64,000 bases of DNA, taken from NCBI RefSeq assembly GCF_001274785.1, contig NZ_LHPI01000001.1, forward strand, positions 558,001 to 622,000. Direction: 5' to 3'. The position numbers were made by a program, and so were the translations under genes. How positions within the stretch are numbered: position 1 is the stretch's first letter; every line of letters starts with the position of its first letter. This DNA comes from Vibrio hepatarius (GTDB lineage: Bacteria; Pseudomonadota; Gammaproteobacteria; Enterobacterales; Vibrionaceae). The notes beneath the pieces were generated by a model. It did not search any database and was not told where the DNA came from. It saw nothing but the letters and a program-made list of their open reading frames with translations. Positions 33,556-43,064 of this stretch are shown piece after piece.

Positions 33556-35318
33556 TGGCACAAGACAAATATTTTCGAGACGAACTGGCTTTTCTTAAAG
33601 AACAGGGAAAGCAGTTTTCTGAAGTTTATCCCCAACTTTCCCGTTTTCTTAACGGTAGAAATACCGATCCTGATGTTGAACGCTTGCTTGAAGGGTTTGC
33701 GTTTTTAACTGGCAAACTGCGCGAGAAAGTTGAAGATGAATTTCCTGAGTTAACACACTCGATTATTAATATGCTCTGGCCGAATTATCTTCGCCCAATA
33801 CCGAGTTTGAGCATCTTACGATTCCATCCCAAAAATAACTTTCATACTCGTCAGGTCATTTCTCAGTCGACTCAAGTAGACTCGAAACCTGTATTTGGTA
33901 CCGCGTGTCATTTTAATACTTGCCGTGATGTAGAAATCTACCCAATTGAGTGCGAACGAGTTCAAGCCATTCACTCGAAAGATACTAGTAAGGTGATTCT
34001 TGAGCTTTCAATGCTCAATCCAGATGAATTAGTTAAATCGATTGGTTTAGAGTCGCTGCGGTTTTATTTAGGTGGCGATACTTTCAGTGCGCAGAGTTTA
34101 TATCTTTGGTTGGGACATTACCTTGAATCTATCGACGTTGAATTCGACGGTGGCAAAGTTACAGTTCCTAAAGACGTTTTTGGCGTAGTTGGCTTCGATA
34201 ATGATGGGCTACTGCCGTATCCAAAAAACGTTTACCAAGGTTATCGAATTTTCCAAGAGTACCTCGCGTTTCCTGAGGCATTCCACTTTTTCGATTTAAA
34301 GAAAATTGGTCAATATATTCCAGGGCAAGTGAAAGGAAACTTTAAGATTTGCTTTAACTTTTCTCAGACGTTACCGACCAGCGCGCAGATAACCAATGAC
34401 AGTTTTATTCTCTATGCGACACCGATTGTTAATCTGTTCCAACACGATGCTGATCCGATTGATTTAACCGGTAGACAAACAGAGTACCGTGTTAAGCCAT
34501 CAAGTCGATATCCTAGCCATTACGAGATCTTTAGCGTTAATCATGTGGAAGGTTGGCAGGATACATCGGATGGTCGAGTTCGCGGGCAACGACGTGTATA
34601 TACACCGTTTGAGAGTTTCAAGCATGAAATAGAGCTATCTCGCAATCGCCTCGCGTTGTATTACCGAGTTCGCGTGAAAGATAGTATCCGCAAAGATGGT
34701 TTCGACCACTACATTTCGTTCGTTCGCGGTGATGAAACAACCAGTTATGCGAAAGACGAAGCGGTAACACTAGAGCTGACATGTACCAACAGACAACTTC
34801 CTGCGGAGCTAGGCGTAGGCGATGTGTGTGTAAGCACAGATACCTCACCACCGTTTGCTGAATTTGGCAATATCACCATCCCGACTCAAACATTGAGACC
34901 AGTATTAGACGGCAGCCTGCTTTGGACGCTAATTTCTAATCTATCGCTCAACTATTTGTCGCTTTTGGATAAGCAGGCGCTCAGTTCAGTGTTAAGGGCT
35001 TACGACTTCCGAGCGCTGGTGGATCAGCGTGCTGCACGAATTTCACGTCAGAGAATGGAAGGTATTGTCGATATCCAAACGCAACCATTAGACAAGCTGA
35101 TAAGAGGCATGCCTGTTCGTGGGCTGATCTCGAAAATCACCATGGACCCGAACGCATTTGGTTCAGAAGGCGATCTTTATTTGTTTGGCACCGTACTCAG
35201 CCAGTTTTTTGCCTTATATGCCAGCATAAACTCGTTCCATGAATTATTTGTTGTAAACGCGGAAAGTCGAGAAGAGTACCGCTGGGGTACGCAACACGGA
35301 TTGCAGCCACTGATATGA
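33555..35318 (+). CDS. tssF: T6SS baseplate protein TssF
   Basis: The large baseplate wedge protein, 587 residues, which forms a 2:1 complex with TssG. It starts with GTG. The N-terminal YFRDELAFLKEQGKQFSEVYP matches the family (Y-x-x-EL-x-x-L...F...YP), followed by DPDVERLLEGFAFLTGKL, another hallmark. The C-terminus ends in a long conserved block before an ATGA overlap with tssG. Confidence 0.95.
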   Translation: MAQDKYFRDELAFLKEQGKQFSEVYPQLSRFLNGRNTDPDVERLLEGFAFLTGKLREKVEDEFPELTHSIINMLWPNYLRPIPSLSILRFHPKNNFHTRQVISQSTQVDSKPVFGTACHFNTCRDVEIYPIECERVQAIHSKDTSKVILELSMLNPDELVKSIGLESLRFYLGGDTFSAQSLYLWLGHYLESIDVEFDGGKVTVPKDVFGVVGFDNDGLLPYPKNVYQGYRIFQEYLAFPEAFHFFDLKKIGQYIPGQVKGNFKICFNFSQTLPTSAQITNDSFILYATPIVNLFQHDADPIDLTGRQTEYRVKPSSRYPSHYEIFSVNHVEGWQDTSDGRVRGQRRVYTPFESFKHEIELSRNRLALYYRVRVKDSIRKDGFDHYISFVRGDETTSYAKDEAVTLELTCTNRQLPAELGVGDVCVSTDTSPPFAEFGNITIPTQTLRPVLDGSLLWTLISNLSLNYLSLLDKQALSSVLRAYDFRALVDQRAARISRQRMEGIVDIQTQPLDKLIRGMPVRGLISKITMDPNAFGSEGDLYLFGTVLSQFFALYASINSFHELFVVNAESREEYRWGTQHGLQPLI

Positions 35319-36301
35319 GATCAACTGCCTTAGAACCGTTACCAAACAACGTTGCGGACCTCGATGTAAAGAGCTTCAACTTTTACCAGTTGGTTGAGTT
35401 GCTTTTGACGTTAAATGAACTCGACCCTGAAGATGATGATTGGGAACGCCAATGTGAGTTGATGTTCAAGTCCAATCCTAGTTTGGGGTTTTCTACGTCT
35501 GATATCTCTGGATTAACGCAGCACTCTGCGGGGCGGATGGAACTGGAGACGACTTTTTTTGGTTTAACCGGAGCCCAATCGCCGCTACCTGGTTATCTAC
35601 TTGAACACATTACAACGGAAGGTGAACTCGGACTGCGCGGGTTGTTTCTCGATTTTTTCAACAACCATCTAATCACGCTAGTTTATCGAGTGTGGCGTAA
35701 GTACAGGTACTACATTCGTTTCCAAGAAGGCGCGAGCGATAAGTTCTCTGCTCAGTTGTTTGCATTGGTGGGACTGGCTGACCCAGATATGCGCGGTGAG
35801 ACCCCAATTAACTGGTGCAAGATGTTGTCTTACGCCGGAATGCTAGCTGGTCGAAGCCGTTCTCCTCAGGTGGTATCGGGCATTATCGCGCACTGCTTTG
35901 ACATTGAAGACGTTGAAATTCGCCAATGGGTGACAAGGCGTGTCGATATTAGCCGCGATCAGCAGATGAAACTGGGCGCTGCAAATATGAGCTTGGGTGA
36001 AAACACCGTAATTGGTGAAAAAGTTACAGAGTGTAATGGCAAGTTCACCTTGGTGTTAAGAGGGTTAAGTCAGCAGCGATACCGAGACTTTTTACCTACG
36101 GGCAAAGAGTATTTACCGCTGTGCAAACTTGTTGAGTTTGTGCTTCGAGAACAAATGGCTTACGACCTAGAACTGCACTTAAAAGAAGGGGAAACCTCTT
36201 CATTAATGCTAGACAGAAATAAAGCCACACCACTGGGTTGGTCAACCTTTCTTGGCGAAGGTGATGGTCAACAAAGTGTCACGATTCAAGTGCGCCAATA
36301 G
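35315..36301 (+). CDS. tssG: T6SS baseplate protein TssG
   Basis: A 328-residue wedge partner of TssF. Family features are FNFYQLVELL near the N-terminus, FFGLTGAQSPLPGYLLE, and RVWRKYRYYIRFQEG. It is coupled to tssF by a 4-base overlap and is 11 bp from the FHA gene. Confidence 0.94.
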   Translation: MRSTALEPLPNNVADLDVKSFNFYQLVELLLTLNELDPEDDDWERQCELMFKSNPSLGFSTSDISGLTQHSAGRMELETTFFGLTGAQSPLPGYLLEHITTEGELGLRGLFLDFFNNHLITLVYRVWRKYRYYIRFQEGASDKFSAQLFALVGLADPDMRGETPINWCKMLSYAGMLAGRSRSPQVVSGIIAHCFDIEDVEIRQWVTRRVDISRDQQMKLGAANMSLGENTVIGEKVTECNGKFTLVLRGLSQQRYRDFLPTGKEYLPLCKLVEFVLREQMAYDLELHLKEGETSSLMLDRNKATPLGWSTFLGEGDGQQSVTIQVRQ

Positions 36302-36312
36302 AGGGAAATGGA

Positions 36313-37827
36313 GTGGAACAGCACAATAAAATTTTGAATGTCATTGTGACGAATACCAAAGACCTCGAGCCTGGGGTCAGCGCCTCTTATGAATTCAATC
36401 AAGAGGGCGGAGTTATTGGTTCAAGTGGCGCCACAAGTTGGCCATTAAAAGGTCAGAACACAAATGTTTACGCCCAACACTGTGAAATCCTTGTTCGAGA
36501 TAATCATTTCTGTATTAAAGATTTATGCGGTGAAACCTATGTAAATGGTGCAACGATGCCTCTGGGCATTGGAAAGATGGCGCAAATTCATCATAAAGAC
36601 ACGTTTAAGGTCGGTTTGTACCAGTTAATGGTCACTAGTGAATCGACCGATAGTTATTTGCATTCGAGTAATCAAAGCCTTGAACAGTTATTCGGCCAAG
36701 AAAACGAACTTTTTGATGAAGACGAAGAACTGGTCTTAGCGCCGAAAAAGAAAACGGAACATATCGATCCTCTAGACCTTCTTGAAGTTGATGTGAAAGA
36801 CAGAGAAGCGCAAAGCCTACTCGGTGACCACGAAGATATTACAACCGATACAGATGACTCAGAATGGTTGTTGGCTAACCAAAAGAAGAACAAGACGCAA
36901 GATGTGACGCCACAAGCTGATAGCGAGTTCGAAATGTCATCAGCAATCAAATTGAAGAAAAAAAGCCGTTTTAACCCGTTTTCTTTCTTTGCCAAATCTG
37001 ACACCGACGCTGTTATTGAAAATACAACTAGCAGCAACAATCGAGTCGAAGAACATAACCAACTTATAAATACGACCCATTCAGAACCAAAGCAGCCAAT
37101 GTACGTGAACGATGGGCTAGGTGATATACAAAAAGAGGAATTGATGATGGACGACAAAACGTTGGACCTGCTCGAAGAAGAATTTTCCAAACAGGAAAGG
37201 CTAGATAATGACTTGCTGGTAACGGGTGAACAAAACCACATGCTTTCTGGACCGTTGTTCCGTGGATTGGGCGTATCAGTGGTAGACAGCCGTCAAGCGC
37301 AAGACGTTCAGATGACTTCGGAAGAGATTGGCGCAGCGCTACAGGCCGCAGTAAAAGGTCTTCTGGAACTTCATCAACATGTTGATAGTGGCCGCTATGG
37401 TGTTATCAATAAGAACTTACAACCAATCGAAGACAACCCTTTACGTCTTGGCTTGCCTTACGAAGAGACTGTTAAGACGATGTTCAGTAATGACACTGGT
37501 TCTGTTCATTTGTCTGCGCCGTCAGCAATTTCAGAGAGCTTAAAGAACCTCAAAGATCACAATGATGTCGTGCAAGTCGCGACAACTTTGGCATTAGGTC
37601 AAATCGTACAAGCATTTTCTCCAGAAACCCTGATGAAACGCTTTGAGCGCTACCGTCGTTCATACGAAATTCCTGAACAAAACCAAAATGCTTGGGCGTG
37701 GGAAATGTACCAAAGCTACTACCGAGAGCTAACGTCTGACCGCCAACAAGGTTTCGAAAAGCTTTTCTGGGAAGTGTTTGATCAAGCATATGACCGTCTA
37801 CTACGCGAGAAACAAATGGAGTCATGA
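36313..37827 (+). CDS. T6SS-associated FHA-domain protein (TagH/ImpI type)
   Basis: A 504-residue regulator or scaffold (V. cholerae VCA0112 position). The N-terminal forkhead-associated domain (about 20-105) has GVIGSSGATSWPL and AQHCEILVRDNHFCIKD, the phosphothreonine-binding Gly-Ser and H/N regions. A long acidic, low-complexity linker follows (about 120-310). A C-terminal helical domain (about 320-504) belongs to the TagH family. No PpkA/PppA kinase-phosphatase pair is in the cluster, so its phospho-partner, if any, is elsewhere. Starts with GTG. Confidence 0.9.
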   Translation: MEQHNKILNVIVTNTKDLEPGVSASYEFNQEGGVIGSSGATSWPLKGQNTNVYAQHCEILVRDNHFCIKDLCGETYVNGATMPLGIGKMAQIHHKDTFKVGLYQLMVTSESTDSYLHSSNQSLEQLFGQENELFDEDEELVLAPKKKTEHIDPLDLLEVDVKDREAQSLLGDHEDITTDTDDSEWLLANQKKNKTQDVTPQADSEFEMSSAIKLKKKSRFNPFSFFAKSDTDAVIENTTSSNNRVEEHNQLINTTHSEPKQPMYVNDGLGDIQKEELMMDDKTLDLLEEEFSKQERLDNDLLVTGEQNHMLSGPLFRGLGVSVVDSRQAQDVQMTSEEIGAALQAAVKGLLELHQHVDSGRYGVINKNLQPIEDNPLRLGLPYEETVKTMFSNDTGSVHLSAPSAISESLKNLKDHNDVVQVATTLALGQIVQAFSPETLMKRFERYRRSYEIPEQNQNAWAWEMYQSYYRELTSDRQQGFEKLFWEVFDQAYDRLLREKQMES

Positions 37828-38300
37828 TGCTAAAGCACATCTTGGTTTTTCTTTTAGGGATATTAGCGCTAACCGGTTGTAGCTCAAGTGACAAAGTCTC
37901 TGAGCAACCGACAGTCGTCACTTTCAGTTTGGTTGCAGACAAAGGAGTCAATCCGAATGTTTATGGTGAGCCGTCACCAATCGAACTGCAAGTATTTGAA
38001 CTGGAAGATGATTCGATGTTTCTTTCAGCAGATTTTGACCAAATCAATGAAGACTACAAAAAAGTGCTCAAGAGCAACTATGTCGACGTTTATGACTATG
38101 TGTTAACGCCCGGACAGTTCAAGTTTGTCGAAGATATAGAAGTCGACGAAGACACTCGCTACATCGCAGTGTTAGCTAAGTTTGCTGAGCCTGAACTCAG
38201 TGATTGGAAAAAAGCAGTGAAGATTATCAATCTAGGTCATAGATACCATCTGTTGATGCTGTTTAAAGACTATGATGTTGAATTACAGAAGGTAGAGTAA
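37824..38300 (+). CDS. tssJ: T6SS outer-membrane lipoprotein TssJ
   Basis: A 158-residue lipoprotein that anchors the trans-envelope complex to the outer membrane and contacts the TssM periplasmic domain. The lipobox is LTGC with Cys19. The mature part is a beta-sandwich with the conserved segments NPNVYGEPSPIELQVFEL and DTRYIAVLAKFAEPE. It is coupled to the FHA gene by a 4-base overlap. Confidence 0.94.
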   Translation: MMLKHILVFLLGILALTGCSSSDKVSEQPTVVTFSLVADKGVNPNVYGEPSPIELQVFELEDDSMFLSADFDQINEDYKKVLKSNYVDVYDYVLTPGQFKFVEDIEVDEDTRYIAVLAKFAEPELSDWKKAVKIINLGHRYHLLMLFKDYDVELQKVE

Positions 38301-38302
38301 GT

Positions 38303-39637
38303 ATGGTTTCGCGCAATAGAGTGGTTTGGAGCGAGGGCTTATTTATCAAACCACAACATTTCCAACAGCAACAGAGATACAACGAATACATTGTTGACGA
38401 AAGAGTGTCGTCAGTTAGCCAGTACTTGTTTGGGGTATCAGAACTGTCGTTAAACCCTGAATACTTGAGTTTTGGCCGTATTGCTATTGAACGTGCCGTT
38501 GGTGTGATGCCGGATGGCACCGTCTTCCGTATCCCGCAAGAAGACCAAATGCCAGATCCACTTGAAGTTGTGGATGACTCATTGGCAAACCAGATTGTGT
38601 ACTTGGCATTGCCACTACGCAGTGATTCCTTAATGGAAATTTCGCATGCGGATGCACAAGGTACTGGTCGTTATATTGCGAGTAAACAGGAAGTTCGAGA
38701 TGTGCATACCCCTCAAGGTGACACTGCACTGATGGATGTGTCTCCTGTGCAACCGAGATTAATGCTAGAGAAGCAAGACAGAAGTTCTTTCTCATCGATC
38801 GCGATTGCTCGTATTTTAGAAAAGCGCCCAGACGGAAGCGTCATGTTGGACCCGGATTTTATTCCTTGCCATCTGAATGTGGTAGGTGTGCCGACACTGC
38901 ATCGATTCATCAATGAAATGTCTGGGTTAATGCGCGAGCGTGCAAAGAACATTGCCACGCGTATTGGATCTCCAAGCCAAGGTGGTGTTGCGGATGTATC
39001 AGACTTCATGTTGTTGCAAGCACTAAATCGCTTACAACCCAATCTTCAGCATTTAGCCTCTCTGCGTAGTCTCCATCCAGAACGTTTGTATCAAGCTCTG
39101 AGTACAATTTGTGGTGAGTTAGCGACATTCACCGATGAAAGTCGTATGCCGCCTCAGTTTACAGTCTACCAACACGAGATGCCGACGGAATCGTTCAGAA
39201 CGCTGATGATGAAACTGCGTCAGTCACTCAGCATCGTGTTGGAGCCAAGAGCGGTTTCTATTCAGTTGCAAAAACGTCGTTACGGCTTAATGGTAGCGCC
39301 GATTCAAGATCAGTCTCTACTGGACTCTGCCGACTTTATCCTAGCGGTTCGCGCTCGTATGCCACTAGAAGACCTGCGCAGATTGTTCGTGCAGCAAACG
39401 AAAGCGTCTTCTGTTGAGAAGATCCGCGAACTTATTTCGCTTCAGCTTCCAGGTATTCCGGTTAATCCGCTTCCTGTCGCGCCGCGACAACTGCCATACC
39501 ACGCTGGCTATACCTATTACCAATTGGACAAAACCAGTGATGCTTGGCGCATGTTGCAGAATTCGAGCGGTTTTGCATTCCACGTTGCGGGCGAATTTGA
39601 AGAACTCGATCTGCAATTCTGGGCTATTAGGAGTTAA
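38303..39637 (+). CDS. tssK: T6SS baseplate-membrane complex connector TssK
   Basis: A 444-residue trimeric adaptor that links the baseplate to TssM/TssL. The start MVSRNRVVWSEGLFIKPQHF contains the hallmark W-x-E-G-x-F-x-x-PQHFQQQ. The shoulder domain follows, then the helical part, and the C-terminal head that binds TssL and TssM ends LDLQFWAIRS. It lies two bases from tssJ and two from tssL. Confidence 0.96.
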   Translation: MVSRNRVVWSEGLFIKPQHFQQQQRYNEYIVDERVSSVSQYLFGVSELSLNPEYLSFGRIAIERAVGVMPDGTVFRIPQEDQMPDPLEVVDDSLANQIVYLALPLRSDSLMEISHADAQGTGRYIASKQEVRDVHTPQGDTALMDVSPVQPRLMLEKQDRSSFSSIAIARILEKRPDGSVMLDPDFIPCHLNVVGVPTLHRFINEMSGLMRERAKNIATRIGSPSQGGVADVSDFMLLQALNRLQPNLQHLASLRSLHPERLYQALSTICGELATFTDESRMPPQFTVYQHEMPTESFRTLMMKLRQSLSIVLEPRAVSIQLQKRRYGLMVAPIQDQSLLDSADFILAVRARMPLEDLRRLFVQQTKASSVEKIRELISLQLPGIPVNPLPVAPRQLPYHAGYTYYQLDKTSDAWRMLQNSSGFAFHVAGEFEELDLQFWAIRS

Positions 39638-39639
39638 TC

Positions 39640-40419
39640 ATGAGTGTTACGCATGAATTCACCAACGACCGTTACGATGAACTGTTATTTGATCAGGTTA
39701 AAAGCATCGATGCCGATCAGGATTATTGGTTCCAGCTACGCGGTGATAACGAAAATAAAATGATCGATGCGGCGACACCGTTGTTGGGTTTGTCGCTACG
39801 CATTCGTTCTTTAGCCAAGTGCGATAACGTTGAAGCTATCTATAAACAAGTCCAAGAAGAGATCAAAGCCATTGAGATGGAATTGATTCAAGCCGATGTC
39901 GAACATGCATCGGTGATGGCATACCGTTACGTACTTTGTGCAGTGCTTGATGAAGCAGTGATGAGCACGGATTGGGGCGCTGAAAGTAGTTGGGCTGAGC
40001 ACTCTTTGCTGACTCGTTTCCATAACGAAACGTGGGGTGGTGAAAAGGTGTTCGTTATTTTGAATCGTCTGTTGGCCGATCCTCCTCGCTATCGAATGCT
40101 CTTGGAGTTCATCTACCTATGCCTAATGCTGGGATTTGAAGGTAAATACAAGGTCGTCGAAGGCGGTAAAGAAGAAAGAGAGCGCGTCGCACTAAAACTC
40201 TACGAAACGTTAAACAGCTTTGATGATAAAGAGCCTGAGTCGTTAACGTGTGCGACAGAACATGTCGTGGCGACTAAGTACCGTTTGAGTAACCAAATGC
40301 CAGTCTGGATGATCTTCGCAGGCTTTGCCGGGCTATGGGGTGTGGCTTTCATTGTCTACCGTTACTTGCTCAGCGCTAAATCTTTAGATGTGCTCAATCA
40401 ATTAACTCAGCTTCTATAA
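39640..40419 (+). CDS. tssL: T6SS inner-membrane protein TssL (DotU/IcmH family)
   Basis: A 259-residue protein with a cytoplasmic helical domain (conserved MAYRYVLCAVLDEAVMSTDWG, FHNETWGGEKVF, LEFIYLCLMLGFEGKY) and one C-terminal transmembrane helix (about 218-240, VWMIFAGFAGLWGVAFIVY). It lacks a C-terminal OmpA peptidoglycan-binding domain, so anchoring to peptidoglycan must come from another protein. A 46-bp gap separates it from clpV. Confidence 0.95.
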   Translation: MSVTHEFTNDRYDELLFDQVKSIDADQDYWFQLRGDNENKMIDAATPLLGLSLRIRSLAKCDNVEAIYKQVQEEIKAIEMELIQADVEHASVMAYRYVLCAVLDEAVMSTDWGAESSWAEHSLLTRFHNETWGGEKVFVILNRLLADPPRYRMLLEFIYLCLMLGFEGKYKVVEGGKEERERVALKLYETLNSFDDKEPESLTCATEHVVATKYRLSNQMPVWMIFAGFAGLWGVAFIVYRYLLSAKSLDVLNQLTQLL

Positions 40420-40465
40420 GACTGATTTTAATACTTCGGAATAAATAATTTCAAAAGGCTTTGAT

Positions 40466-43063
40466 GTGATCAAAATAGAATTGCCAACGCTAATTAGCAA
40501 ACTAAACGAACAAAGTAAATTAGCCCTAGAGCAAGCGGCTTCTCTGTGTTTAGAACACCAACATTCAGAAGTAACGTTTGAACATTATTTGCATGTGTCT
40601 TTGAATAATCCTCTTTGTGATATTCGTGAGATTTTACGCAGCAGCGATATTGACCACGTTGAAATTCAAGATTTAGTTTTTGGTGAGTTACCACGTGAAT
40701 CTGGACACGAAACTTATCCAGTATTCTCTCCTTTATTAATTGAACTGCTGCAAGATGCATGGCTGCTTGCCTCGACGGAAATGAACCTCGACCATCTGCG
40801 TTCAGGCATCATTTTCTTAGCTGCACTAATGCGACCGGAACGTTATCTTGCACCGTCGGTTTATAAGAAGTTCGAAACCTTCAATCGAGAAACGTTGCGC
40901 AGAGAGTTCTTTGCTGTTTTGAAAGACTCGGCGGAAACACCGGTTGAAAACGGTAAAAAGGCGAGCAATCCACTTACCTCAAATAACGCTCAACAAGCAC
41001 TTAACAAGTACTGTACTAATGTGACCGAACAAGCACGTGCGAATGAGTTAGACCCTGTGCTTTGTCGTGATGAAGAAATCAATCTGATGATTGATATCCT
41101 ATGTCGCCGCAGAAAAAGCAACCCAATTGTCGTGGGTGACGCAGGTGTCGGTAAGAGTGCCGTTGTAGAAGGACTTGCGCTTAGAATCGTTGACGGGAAA
41201 GTGCCTGACCGTTTGAAGAACATAGAACTAATGAGCCTAGATTTAGGCTTGCTTCAAGCCGGTGCAGCGGTAAAAGGGGAGTTTGAGAAAAGACTAAAAG
41301 CCATCATTGATGAAATTAAGTCCGCTCCAACGCCAATTATTTTGTTCATCGACGAAGCGCATACCTTAATTGGTGCGGGGAATCAAGAAGGCGGTGGTGA
41401 CGCTGCAAACTTACTTAAGCCAGCATTGGCTCGTGGTGAACTGCGTGCCGTTGCCGCAACAACCTGGAAAGAATACAAAAAGTACTTCGAGAAAGATCCT
41501 GCGCTTAGCCGCCGTTTCCAATTAGTGAAGCTAGACGAACCTTCTGCAGAGCAAACCGTCAATATCCTGCGCGGTTTGTGCAATGTTTACGAAAACAGCC
41601 ACCAAGTTCTTATTTCTGACAGTGCGTTAAAAGCTGCATCTTTCCTCTCTGCGCGTTATGTTTCTGGGCGTCAACTGCCTGACAAAGCGATTGATGTCTT
41701 GGATACCGCTTGTGCGCGTATCTCTATTAACCTTAGTACTCCGCCGCCACGTATGGCCGAGCTACAAACTCTGCAGCATCAGTACCAATTGGAACTAGAG
41801 ATGCTAAAAAGGCAGGAGCAGTTGGGCCTGCCTGTTGATATTGAACGACAAGAGTCTCTCAATGAATTGAAACAAGCTTGTGAAAGCGAATATCACGATT
41901 TAAACGCCAAATGGTCAAGTCAGCGTGACGACGTAACGAAAATGATTGAATTGCGTCGACAGGTGATGAGCGATGAGCTTGATGAAGGTGCGCTAAGTGA
42001 AGTGAAACATCAACTGGCCGAGCTGTATGAGACGCTAGAAGCGCTGCCGTTTAAAGACCGGTTGATTCACCCAAGTGTTGATGAACAGCAAATCGCAGAA
42101 GTGATTGCTGACTGGACGGGTGTACCAATCGACCAAATGAACACTGACGAATTAACTAAGTTAACGCACCTACCTGACATTTTAGGTGAAGCGATCAAAG
42201 GGCAAGACTGCGCGATTCAACGTGTTCATAAACATTTGTTAACGGCTCGCGCGGATCTTCGTCGTTCGGGGCGACCAAAAGGTGCATTCTTGCTTGTTGG
42301 TCCAAGTGGTGTGGGTAAAACAGAAACCGTGGTTCAATTGGCTGAGCAGCTTTACGGCGGTAAACGATTCCTTACCACAATTAACATGTCTGAGTATCAA
42401 GAGAAACACACCGTATCACGCTTGATTGGTTCTCCTCCTGGTTATGTTGGTTTCGGTGAAGGCGGCGTATTAACAGAAGCGATTCGAAAAATGCCGTATT
42501 CTGTTGTGCTACTGGATGAAGTCGAGAAGGCGCATCCTGAAGTTCTCAATCTGTTTTATCAAGCGTTCGATAAAGGCGAATTGGCGGATGGTGAAGGGCG
42601 CCTGATCGATTGTCAGAACATCGTCTTTTTCCTTACGTCTAATCTCGGTTACCAAACGATTGTTGATTATGCCGATAACCTAGATGAAATGGATGATGCT
42701 CTCTATCCAGAATTGGCGGCGTTCTTTAAACCTGCATTACTGGCTCGTATGGAAACTATTCCATATCTACCGTTGGGTGAAGAGGTTCTTGGCCAAATCG
42801 TGCGCGGTAAGTTGAGCAAACTCGAATCACTGCTTAAAGAGCGATACAAAGCGACAGTAGAAATTTCACCTTTAGTGATTGATGAAATCTTGTTTCGAAC
42901 ACACCGTAGCGAAAACGGCGCTCGTATGTTGGAAGCAATCATTGAAGGTCAAGTACTTCCACCGATTTCACTGGCGCTACTCAATAAACTGGCGAACCAA
43001 GAAGTGGTGTCTCATATCGCAATCGAAGTTGAGAACAACCAGTTCATTGGTAAGGTTGAGTAA
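40466..43063 (+). CDS. clpV: T6SS sheath-recycling AAA+ ATPase ClpV (TssH)
   Basis: An 865-residue ClpB-like unfoldase that disassembles contracted TssB/TssC sheath. It has an N-terminal repeat domain (about 1-160) that binds TssC. AAA-1 has Walker A GDAGVGKS at 224-231 and Walker B LFIDEAHTLIGAG; a middle coiled coil follows. AAA-2 has Walker A GPSGVGKT from 612 and Walker B VVLLDEVEKAHPEV, then the C-terminal small domain. The GTG start has AAAGG upstream; an adjacent ATG is out of frame. The stop is 1 base before vasH. Confidence 0.96.
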   Translation: MIKIELPTLISKLNEQSKLALEQAASLCLEHQHSEVTFEHYLHVSLNNPLCDIREILRSSDIDHVEIQDLVFGELPRESGHETYPVFSPLLIELLQDAWLLASTEMNLDHLRSGIIFLAALMRPERYLAPSVYKKFETFNRETLRREFFAVLKDSAETPVENGKKASNPLTSNNAQQALNKYCTNVTEQARANELDPVLCRDEEINLMIDILCRRRKSNPIVVGDAGVGKSAVVEGLALRIVDGKVPDRLKNIELMSLDLGLLQAGAAVKGEFEKRLKAIIDEIKSAPTPIILFIDEAHTLIGAGNQEGGGDAANLLKPALARGELRAVAATTWKEYKKYFEKDPALSRRFQLVKLDEPSAEQTVNILRGLCNVYENSHQVLISDSALKAASFLSARYVSGRQLPDKAIDVLDTACARISINLSTPPPRMAELQTLQHQYQLELEMLKRQEQLGLPVDIERQESLNELKQACESEYHDLNAKWSSQRDDVTKMIELRRQVMSDELDEGALSEVKHQLAELYETLEALPFKDRLIHPSVDEQQIAEVIADWTGVPIDQMNTDELTKLTHLPDILGEAIKGQDCAIQRVHKHLLTARADLRRSGRPKGAFLLVGPSGVGKTETVVQLAEQLYGGKRFLTTINMSEYQEKHTVSRLIGSPPGYVGFGEGGVLTEAIRKMPYSVVLLDEVEKAHPEVLNLFYQAFDKGELADGEGRLIDCQNIVFFLTSNLGYQTIVDYADNLDEMDDALYPELAAFFKPALLARMETIPYLPLGEEVLGQIVRGKLSKLESLLKERYKATVEISPLVIDEILFRTHRSENGARMLEAIIEGQVLPPISLALLNKLANQEVVSHIAIEVENNQFIGKVE

Positions 43064-43064
43064 C

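Noticed and set aside
36672..37241. A long minus-strand open frame (about 190 codons) inside the FHA gene
   Set aside because: It is the mirror of the acidic low-complexity linker; serine-rich output from GAA/GAC/GAT codons is a typical antisense shadow.
41383..41583. Antisense frames within clpV, tssM and other T6SS genes
   Set aside because: The sense frames carry complete family motifs throughout, and the antisense products match nothing and have no ribosome-binding sites.
42879..43064. A 62-codon N-terminal extension of vasH overlapping clpV
   Set aside because: It lies out of frame in conserved clpV sequence. The ATG at 43065 follows the clpV stop and gives the expected VasH N-terminus.
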